Notes under the pieces: generated by a model
What the model was told of the DNA's origin: nothing
What the model saw: the letters and a program-made list of their open reading frames with translations, nothing else
Databases searched by the model: none
NCBI GenBank assembly: GCA_020058405.1
Contig: JAGVEE010000108.1
Span: 1 to 13,651, forward strand
DNA length: 13,651 nucleotides
Origin: Sphingobacteriales bacterium
GTDB taxonomy: Bacteria; Bacteroidota; Bacteroidia; Sphingobacteriales; Sphingobacteriaceae
Direction of reading: 5' to 3'
Program-made: the position numbers and the translations under genes
Shown: positions 8,108-13,651 of the stretch, one piece after another
How positions within the stretch are numbered: position 1 is the stretch's first letter
How the letters are laid out: each line of letters starts with the position of its first letter

Positions 8108-8566
8108 ATGAGGGCAGTTATACAGCGTGTAAGTAACGCTAAAGTAGAGATTAATAATAGTATAAAAGGCCAGATAAACACTGGCCTTTTAGTGTTTTTA
8201 GGAGTAGAGGAAGAAGATACAATGGAAGACATAACTTGGTTGGCTCAAAAAATTTGCAACCTAAGAATCTTTTCCGATGAAGAAGGTTTAATGAATTTAG
8301 CATTAAAAGATATAAATGCTGAGTTGCTTTTAATTAGTCAGTTTACATTGTTTGCTTTAACCAAAAAAGGGAATAGGCCCTCGTTTATCAATGCTGCAAA
8401 GCCTGAATATGCGAATGATTTATATGAAAAAATGAAATTGGAATTAAGTCATTTGTTGAATAAAGATATTCAATGTGGCGAGTTCGGAGCCGATATGAAA
8501 GTGAGTTTATTAAATGATGGTCCGGTTACCATCATAATGGATACTAAAGATAAAGAACGACATTAA
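8108..8566 (+). CDS. dtd: D-aminoacyl-tRNA deacylase Dtd
   Basis: Cytoplasmic proofreading enzyme that hydrolyses D-aminoacyl-tRNAs (and glycyl-tRNAAla), releasing mischarged tRNA. The 152-residue length is normal for DTD. The protein begins MRAVIQRVSNAKVEI, the standard family N-terminus. The two signature motifs that build the chiral-selective pocket are present: SQFTL at 77-81 and the GPVT core (NDGPVT, 136-141), which carries the cross-subunit Gly-cisPro element. The pattern KGNRPSF at 87-93 is also characteristic. The gene lies 3 bp after the M48 protease gene and 1 bp before the mazG-like gene, so all three should share a message. Confidence 0.97.
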   Translation: MRAVIQRVSNAKVEINNSIKGQINTGLLVFLGVEEEDTMEDITWLAQKICNLRIFSDEEGLMNLALKDINAELLLISQFTLFALTKKGNRPSFINAAKPEYANDLYEKMKLELSHLLNKDIQCGEFGADMKVSLLNDGPVTIIMDTKDKERH

Positions 8567-8567
8567 A

Positions 8568-8894
8568 ATGAAAATTTCTGAAGCACAAGAAATAGTAGAT
8601 CAGTGGATAAACACTACTGGTGTAAGGTACTTTAACGAGTTAACTAACATGGCTATGTTAACAGAAGAAGTGGGAGAAGTTGCTCGTATTATTGCCAGAA
8701 AATACGGTGAGCAATCTTTTAAAGACTCAGATAAAAACAAAGAACTTGCAGACGAATTAGCAGATGTTTTATTTGTATTAATTTGTTTGGCAAACCAAAC
8801 GGGAGTTAATCTTACAGAAGCATTACAAAAAAATATTGATAAAAAAACAAATAGAGATGCAACTCGTCATATAAATAATGATAAGTTAAAATGA
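8568..8894 (+). CDS. MazG-like nucleotide pyrophosphohydrolase
   Basis: Small all-alpha NTP pyrophosphohydrolase of the MazG/dUTPase-like superfamily, 108 residues, single domain. The metal-binding signature is clear: EEVGEVAR at 33-40 gives the first ExxE (E34, E37), and ELADELADV at 59-67 gives the second acidic set (E63, D66), which together hold Mg2+ for hydrolysis of NTP to NMP and pyrophosphate. Such enzymes clean up non-canonical nucleotides or adjust nucleotide pools. The true substrate cannot be inferred from the sequence. The C-terminal KKTNRDATRH is typical of this subgroup. It begins one base after the dtd stop, and its own TGA overlaps the next gene's ATG (ATGA). Confidence 0.92.
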   Translation: MKISEAQEIVDQWINTTGVRYFNELTNMAMLTEEVGEVARIIARKYGEQSFKDSDKNKELADELADVLFVLICLANQTGVNLTEALQKNIDKKTNRDATRHINNDKLK

Positions 8895-9457
8895 AGAATT
8901 TAACTCTTTTTTTTTTACTATTAATTCTATCTATTTTATTTTCATGTAAGCAAAAAGATCAGCAAAAACTGAGCTTTCAGACAATTAATGGTTCAATTCA
9001 AATGGCCGAATTACATCAAGATAAAATGAATTCTTTTGTTTTTTTAGCACCAGGTTGCCCATTAAGTGAAGCTTCTATTTTAGAATTAAACAGATTAGAT
9101 TCATTGTATTCAATAAATCAATATTCAACTACCATAATTATACCCGGAAATTTATATTCTGTACAAGAGATAGAGGAGTTTAAAAATATATTTAATATCA
9201 AATTCAGAATGGTAATTGATACAAATTACTATTTAACAAAATTATTGAATGCTAGTATAACCCCCGAATATTTTTTAGTAAACGAAAATATGGTAGTTTT
9301 GTATCAAGGTGCTATAGATAATAAGGCCTTAGATAATGATATCATTAGGCAAGAAGCCGACATGAATTTTGCTGAAATAGCTATAAGAAGTATAATCGAA
9401 AACAAAAAAATTGAGCTAACCAAAACGAAAGCGGTAGGATGTTTTATAGAGCAATAA
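8891..9457 (+). CDS. Thioredoxin-fold (redoxin-like) lipoprotein
   Basis: Probable envelope lipoprotein of 188 residues with a redoxin/thioredoxin-like fold. The signal peptide (hydrophobic 5-17) ends in lipobox LFSC with acylated Cys19. The active-site loop after the first core strand reads FVFLAPGCPLSE (49-60): a single Cys56 in a C-P-L-S context instead of CxxC. The cis-proline loop is ITPEYFLV (123-130), with Pro125. A second cysteine, Cys184, sits in the C-terminal tail TKAVGCFIEQ, a place where related redoxin-like proteins also carry a GC-containing tail, so it may act as a resolving cysteine. The start overlaps the preceding mazG-like gene by 4 bp, and the end overlaps the cytochrome c / copper monooxygenase gene by 19 bp, implying a functional pairing with the latter. 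The fold is supported by motif order; the reaction is not known. Confidence 0.75.
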   Translation: MKNLTLFFLLLILSILFSCKQKDQQKLSFQTINGSIQMAELHQDKMNSFVFLAPGCPLSEASILELNRLDSLYSINQYSTTIIIPGNLYSVQEIEEFKNIFNIKFRMVIDTNYYLTKLLNASITPEYFLVNENMVVLYQGAIDNKALDNDIIRQEADMNFAEIAIRSIIENKKIELTKTKAVGCFIEQ

Positions 9458-10827
9458 ATATATTTATACTAACAATTATTTTATCTTCTTGTGGAAATGT
9501 AGAAGAGAAAATTAATAATAAAAATATTGCAGTTGTTGATATTCCTAAAGAGTTAAACTTCAATGAACACATTTCAGAAATAATTTATACAAAATGTGCA
9601 AGCTGCCATAGGCCTGGTGAATCTGGCCCATTTAGTTTATTATCTTACAAAGATGTTTACAGAAGAAAGAAAACGATTGTAAAAGTTACACACTCTGGTT
9701 ACATGCCACCTTGGCCAGCAGATAGAAACTATTCGTCGTTTGTAGGTGAATTGTATTTAACAGATAAAGAAAAGTTGTTGATAAAAAATTGGGTAGCACA
9801 AGGAGCAAAAGAAGGCCCCTCAACTCTTAAAAAGAGCCCACCTACTTTTCCAAGTGGTTCTCAATTAGGGAAACCAGATTTGGTAATAAAATTTCCGAAA
9901 GCATATAAGATTGAAGGAAACAATAAGGATCATTATGTAATTATGAAAGTTCCTTATGAAATTCCGGAGGATAAATATGTGAAAGTAATAGAATATGTTC
10001 CGGGCAACAGAAAAAGGGTGCACCATGTAAATGGGTATTTAGTGGTTTACAACGAAGGCAAGAAAAAGAACCTTAATGCTGGAGCTTTTTATGTTAATAA
10101 TTATGAAACAAATCCTAAAGAAGTTTGGAAGAAGCTCGATGTATTAAACGATGACGGGAGTTTCCCTGTTCGAATCCCTTCGGCTACAAATTACTTGCCT
10201 GGAGTAATACCTCCGGTTTACCCGGATGGTATCGGCGGATTTATGATGAAAAAGAAAGGGCATATTTTGTTAAACGACATTCATTATGGGCCTACTCCTA
10301 AAGATGAACTTGATGCGTCCTATTTTAATGTATTTTTTACTGATATAGCTCCAGAAAGAAAATTTGGTGAATTTCAGCTAGGTACATATGGACTTTCTAA
10401 AATTGAGCCCGCCTTGATGATTCCTCCCGATTCTATAAAAACATTTACCTCTAAGTATACTGTTCAAAATGATATTTCAATTGTTACAATTAATCCACAC
10501 ATGCATTTATTAGGTAAATCATTCATTGCGTATGCTTTAACACCTGATGGACAGAATATCCCGCTCATTAAAATTGATAAATGGGATTTTAGATGGCAAT
10601 ATTTTTATACCTTTAAGAAAATGCAAGTATTACCTAAAGGATCAACTATTTATGTAAAAGCTACATTTGACAATACTAAGAATAACCCTCACAACCCATT
10701 TAACCCGCCACGCTGGGTTGGTGAAAATGAGGGCAGTATGAGCACAAAAGACGAAATGTTACAATTTATTGTTACTTATCTTGACTATAAAATTGGTGAT
10801 GAAAACCTTGTTTTAGGGGATAAATAG
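9439..10827 (+). CDS. Lipoprotein with cytochrome c domain and PHM/DBH-like copper type II monooxygenase domain
   Basis: Envelope lipoprotein of 462 residues (lipobox LSSC, Cys18). Residues about 40-125 form a small c-type cytochrome: haem-binding CASCH at 53-57 and a likely axial Met89 in GYMPPWPAD. Residues about 145-455 match the copper type II, ascorbate-dependent monooxygenase family (peptidylglycine and dopamine hydroxylases). The candidate CuH ligands are His195/His196 (VHHVNGY) and His282 (DIHYGP). The candidate CuM ligands are His354 and His356 (NPHMHLLG) and Met440 in STKDEMLQFIVTY, which resembles the Met-ligand segment of animal PHM. All ligand classes are therefore present. Inference: a haem-fed copper hydroxylase acting outside the inner membrane. 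The substrate is unknown. The gene overlaps the redoxin-like gene by 19 bp and is the last of the long run; a 205-bp gap follows. Confidence 0.85.
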   Translation: MFYRAINIFILTIILSSCGNVEEKINNKNIAVVDIPKELNFNEHISEIIYTKCASCHRPGESGPFSLLSYKDVYRRKKTIVKVTHSGYMPPWPADRNYSSFVGELYLTDKEKLLIKNWVAQGAKEGPSTLKKSPPTFPSGSQLGKPDLVIKFPKAYKIEGNNKDHYVIMKVPYEIPEDKYVKVIEYVPGNRKRVHHVNGYLVVYNEGKKKNLNAGAFYVNNYETNPKEVWKKLDVLNDDGSFPVRIPSATNYLPGVIPPVYPDGIGGFMMKKKGHILLNDIHYGPTPKDELDASYFNVFFTDIAPERKFGEFQLGTYGLSKIEPALMIPPDSIKTFTSKYTVQNDISIVTINPHMHLLGKSFIAYALTPDGQNIPLIKIDKWDFRWQYFYTFKKMQVLPKGSTIYVKATFDNTKNNPHNPFNPPRWVGENEGSMSTKDEMLQFIVTYLDYKIGDENLVLGDK

Positions 10828-11032
10828 CCTAGAATGTTATTGAATTTAGTACATTTAGTAGGATTATTCTTAAATTATGTATAAAAAAGATAGATTGTGG
10901 ATAAAATTTCCTATTTTCGCAGTTCAATAGATTTCAACAATCTATTTGGGAGAGAACGATTAAAATAACAATAACAACAAAACCAAATCCAACATTAAAT
11001 CGTATTAGTAAGTATAAAACATCTTCCAAACA
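10828..11032 (+). promoter_or_regulatory. Non-coding leader/promoter region of the polysaccharide operon
   Basis: No open reading frame is convincing in these 205 bases. TATTTTCG at 10912-10919 differs from the Bacteroidetes -7 consensus TAnnTTTG at one position, but no good TTTG lies about 20 bp upstream, so the promoter is tentative. Downstream of it is a perfect 8-bp hairpin (10926-10946), then an A/C-rich unstructured stretch (about 10965-11000) up to the wza-like ATG at 11033. A short direct repeat ATTTAGTA occurs at 10844-10851 and 10853-10860. No clear GC-rich terminator for the upstream gene run was found. Confidence 0.4.
10926..10946 (+). other. Leader hairpin ahead of the wza-like gene
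   Basis: AATAGATT at 10926-10933 is perfectly complementary to AATCTATT at 10939-10946, with a 5-base loop TCAAC. It begins a few bases after the tentative -7 box, so it would lie at the very 5' end of the transcript. There it could stabilise the mRNA or serve as a binding or antitermination element. It lacks a following U-tract (GGGAGAG follows), so it is not a standard intrinsic terminator. Confidence 0.45.
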
Positions 11033-11809
11033 ATGAAATTCATTAGAGTAGTAATAGTATTTTTTGCAACTATTTCAATATTAAGTTCTTGCTCATCTAG
11101 CAAAACTAACAAAATGTTAATTACGTATGATGTGCCTAGAAGCATGCCAGAAGTGTTTGTAATTAACAAAAAAGACAGTTTAGAGAATTTATATAGTCAC
11201 AAGATTAAATCTGGTGACAGAATAGCGGTTAAATTCCTTAATAACTACGATTTAACGAAAAGCACCTTTAATATTGATGCAAACCCTGCTATTGAAGCTG
11301 GATATGTGGTTGATGTAAATGGATTTGCAAACATGCCTTTAGTGGGTAAAGTTCAAATTTCGGGCTTAACCAGGGAAGAAGCTTCTAAGAAACTCGAAAA
11401 ATTATATTCTACAATCTTAAACAACCCAATTATTGAAGTTTCTATTGTGAGTATAAAAGTAAATATGTTCGGTGAAGTTGGTCGCCAGGGTAAGTTTTTA
11501 ATTGATCGAGATAATATATCTTTGATTGATTTAATATCTGAAGCCGGTGGTCTAACAAATAGAGCAAAGAAAAAATCAATTAGAATAATTCGTGGGGATC
11601 CTTCAAATCCGCAAATAATAATAGTAGATTTAAGAAAAGTTGGTATATTGCGTTATAGTGAATTAATGATACAAGACAATGACATTGTAATTGTAGATCC
11701 AATGCGAGTATACGAGATTTCTGACCCAGTTACTGCTGTTGGTACCATGTTACAACCATTGCTCTTAGTTGTTAATTCAATAGCAATAGTTGCAACTTTG
11801 GCACAATAA
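11033..11809 (+). CDS. Wza-like polysaccharide export lipoprotein
   Basis: Outer-membrane polysaccharide export protein of the Wza/BexD family, 258 residues, which forms the exit channel for capsule or exopolysaccharide. The N-terminal lipoprotein signal ends in LSSC with acylated Cys20. The export domain spans about 55-140, with IKSGDRIAVKF at 58-68 and DVNGFANMPLVGKV at 94-107, the conserved strand-turn of the family. A single SLBB-type domain follows (about 142-225), including MFGEVGRQGKF (145-155) and LIDLISEAGGLTNRA (164-178). The last 25 residues are hydrophobic (LLLVVNSIAIVATLAQ), consistent with the C-terminal helix that crosses the outer membrane in Wza. It is shorter than E. coli Wza (about 380 residues) because fewer SLBB repeats are present, as is usual in Bacteroidetes. 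The BY-kinase gene starts 4 bp later. Confidence 0.92.
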   Translation: MKFIRVVIVFFATISILSSCSSSKTNKMLITYDVPRSMPEVFVINKKDSLENLYSHKIKSGDRIAVKFLNNYDLTKSTFNIDANPAIEAGYVVDVNGFANMPLVGKVQISGLTREEASKKLEKLYSTILNNPIIEVSIVSIKVNMFGEVGRQGKFLIDRDNISLIDLISEAGGLTNRAKKKSIRIIRGDPSNPQIIIVDLRKVGILRYSELMIQDNDIVIVDPMRVYEISDPVTAVGTMLQPLLLVVNSIAIVATLAQ

Positions 11810-11813
11810 CTTA

Positions 11814-13651
11814 ATGGCTCAACAACAAAATCAAGACTCATTTAAAAACCATTCTCAAGAAATAGATTATAATCGAATACTTCGAATTATTTTAAGTCGT
11901 TGGTATTGGATTGTAGGATGTGTATTAATTGGCATCATCTGGGCATTCGTATACCTGCGCTTTACTCCGTCTGTATATGAAACATCAGCCTTGTTAAAGT
12001 ATGATGATAAAAAAACCGAAATATCAGAGCTTATAAATATCAATAGTTATTACGACAGAAAAGATAAAATTCAGTCGGAAACCTATGTAATACAATCGAG
12101 AACCTTACTAACTCGTGCCGCTACATACTTAAATTATCAATATTCTTTTTTCAGAAAAGGTACAATTTTAGAAACGGAAACGTACCCTAATCAACCTTTT
12201 GAAATAGAAGTAGTAGATAAGGACAGTGTTTCTATTTTTAATTACAACTTTACATTTTCGCAGATTAACAAATTGAAATTTCGCTTAATCCAAACATTAA
12301 ATGGAACACTTATTTCTAATGCAGAAGTTTTCTACGGTCAAGATATAATTTTTGGAAAAAATAAAATTCGTGTATTAAGATCCTTATTGCCAGAGACTGA
12401 TAAAGACGATTTTCTGTTCCATTTTAACCATCCTAAAAATGTAATGTACAGGTTAATGGGTGGTTTAAATGTGCGTGAAGTAGGTAAAGGAATAAACATC
12501 ATGTCTCTTACTTATAAAGATACCAACCCAATTTTTGCTGCCGATGCCTTAAATGCAATAATAGGTGAATATAGAATTTTTGATAGAGACCAAAAAGGTA
12601 TTGCAGCTGCTCAAACCATAGAATTTATTGATGCGCAGCTCGAAAAATTATCTGGTAAAGTAAAAGACGCTGAGCAATTGTTAGAACAATATAAAGTTGG
12701 GAATAATATTTTAAATATAGAGGATAACAAAACACTAGCTTACCAAAAATTGAGAGATCTAGATGTTCAGAAAAACATTATAAACATACAAAGTATTGCA
12801 ATTGATTTACTTGAAGAACAGGTAAAAGCTAACAAAGAAACGATTACATTGAATTTCTCGATGGAGGGTTCGGAAGATAAACTAATGAGTGAATTAGTAA
12901 ATCAAATGAACACCTTGCTAAATGATAGAATAAAAAAACAATCATTGTATGCCGATAACTCTGCACCTATACAAGAAATTGACAGACAAATTGAAGAAGC
13001 AAAACGTGCGATTACGTTAAACATTAGATCGGCGCGTGATCGTAATAATAGAACGGTTAACTTTATTGAAAAACAATTAGCCACCGCAAAAGAGGAATTG
13101 AAATCTATTCCTTCTGCAGAGCGTGATTTAATAAATTTAAATCGTGATTTTGAAATTAATCAAAAAGTATATTCTTATTTACAAGAGAAAAGATTAGAGG
13201 CTTCTATTGCAAAATCTGCAATTATGCCTTCTTCAAATGTAATTGATGATGCTATACCTAGTTACGGAATAGTTGCGCCAAATTCACAAAGTGTATACGT
13301 TACAGCCATTACCATTAGTTTGTTAATTGGTATTGCACTTATATTATTAGCTCGTTTATTAAACCAGCGAATTTACGATAAAGAAACAGTGGAGATGATT
13401 ACCAGTGTGCCAATTCTTGGAGTTATAAGAACATTCCCAGGAAGCATTGATAAAAACTCTAGTCAGATTTTAAGTTTAAGTAATCCTAAATCTATGTTCT
13501 CCGAATCGGTACGATCTGTTAGAACAAACTTGAGTTTTATTGCAAGTGATATAAAAAGTAAAATGATTTGTGTTACATCAGAAGTTTCTGGTGAAGGTAA
13601 ATCATTTATGGTTATTAACCTTGCAAGTACATTATCTTTAATTAATAAAAG
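11814..13651 (+). CDS. Wzc-like polysaccharide co-polymerase / BY-kinase (partial, C-terminus outside window)
   Basis: Inner-membrane chain-length regulator fused to a bacterial tyrosine kinase. It is open to the right edge with 612 complete codons and no stop. The start ATG at 11814 lies 4 bp after the wza-like stop. Visible in order are a first membrane helix at about 30-48 (WYWIVGCVLIGIIWAF), a large periplasmic Wzz-type domain with long predicted coiled-coil stretches (about 260-440), a GNVR-like segment around IPSAERDLINLNRDF, a proline-containing approach to the second membrane helix at about 494-515, and then the cytoplasmic kinase start. The kinase start has the ExxRxxR oligomerisation motif (E564, R567, R570) and Walker A SEVSGEGKS at 589-597. 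Walker A', Walker B and the C-terminal tyrosine cluster would lie beyond the window, so kinase activity cannot be confirmed here. It should work with the Wza-like exporter to link polymer length and export. Confidence 0.92.
   Translation, partial: MAQQQNQDSFKNHSQEIDYNRILRIILSRWYWIVGCVLIGIIWAFVYLRFTPSVYETSALLKYDDKKTEISELININSYYDRKDKIQSETYVIQSRTLLTRAATYLNYQYSFFRKGTILETETYPNQPFEIEVVDKDSVSIFNYNFTFSQINKLKFRLIQTLNGTLISNAEVFYGQDIIFGKNKIRVLRSLLPETDKDDFLFHFNHPKNVMYRLMGGLNVREVGKGINIMSLTYKDTNPIFAADALNAIIGEYRIFDRDQKGIAAAQTIEFIDAQLEKLSGKVKDAEQLLEQYKVGNNILNIEDNKTLAYQKLRDLDVQKNIINIQSIAIDLLEEQVKANKETITLNFSMEGSEDKLMSELVNQMNTLLNDRIKKQSLYADNSAPIQEIDRQIEEAKRAITLNIRSARDRNNRTVNFIEKQLATAKEELKSIPSAERDLINLNRDFEINQKVYSYLQEKRLEASIAKSAIMPSSNVIDDAIPSYGIVAPNSQSVYVTAITISLLIGIALILLARLLNQRIYDKETVEMITSVPILGVIRTFPGSIDKNSSQILSLSNPKSMFSESVRSVRTNLSFIASDIKSKMICVTSEVSGEGKSFMVINLASTLSLINK

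Noticed and set aside
10844..10860. Tandem ATTTAGTA repeat as an attachment site or mobile-element end
   Set aside because: Only two 8-base copies in AT-rich DNA, with no integrase, transposase or matching copy elsewhere in the window; likely chance.
1..13651. Search for a defence system, CRISPR array, prophage or transposon
   Set aside because: No repeat-spacer pattern, transposase, integrase, nuclease or phage structural gene was recognised; the polysaccharide locus at the right edge is the only typical accessory region, and it is truncated.

Overview
The window looks like chromosomal DNA of a Bacteroidota (Bacteroidetes) species. The evidence is low GC content, starts without clear Shine-Dalgarno sequences, many short lipoprotein signals ending in a -SSC/-NSC/-FSC lipobox, and a promoter that fits the phylum's -33 TTTG / -7 TAnnTTTG pattern. 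Genus cannot be determined from the sequence alone. No tRNA, rRNA, CRISPR array, insertion sequence or integrase was seen.

Layout. (1) 3-1433, minus strand: start of a phosphate-uptake (pst) operon, with the PstS-like binding lipoprotein followed directly by the PstC permease, which runs off the left edge. (2) 1434-1693: divergent control region. It holds TGTTAA direct repeats 11 bp apart near pstS, a Bacteroidetes-type promoter firing rightwards, and a SAM-I (S-box) riboswitch leading into metH. (3) 1694-10827, plus strand: eight tightly packed genes with gaps from -19 to +34 bp. They encode cobalamin-dependent methionine synthase (metH), methylenetetrahydrofolate reductase (metF), ribosome-assembly GTPase rsgA, an M48 metalloprotease lipoprotein, D-aminoacyl-tRNA deacylase (dtd), a MazG-type pyrophosphohydrolase, a redoxin-fold lipoprotein, and a cytochrome c / copper type II monooxygenase lipoprotein. 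(4) 10828-11032: a 205-bp non-coding leader with an 8-bp-stem hairpin. (5) 11033-13651: start of an exopolysaccharide or capsule locus, with a Wza-like export lipoprotein and a Wzc-like chain-length regulator / BY-kinase cut by the right edge just after its Walker A motif.

How the genes fit together. MetF makes 5-methyl-THF and MetH uses it to methylate homocysteine. The riboswitch senses the downstream product SAM and should shut this pair down when SAM is plentiful. The genes behind them are mostly housekeeping (translation quality control, nucleotide clean-up, ribosome maturation) and have no obvious link to methionine, but nothing clearly separates them from the same transcript.

The most unusual pair is the redoxin lipoprotein and the cytochrome c / copper monooxygenase lipoprotein, which overlap by 19 bp. 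The second protein keeps every copper-ligand position of the eukaryotic PHM/DBH enzymes, joined to a c-type haem domain, and so may be a surface or periplasmic hydroxylase with its own electron supply. Its substrate cannot be read from the sequence.
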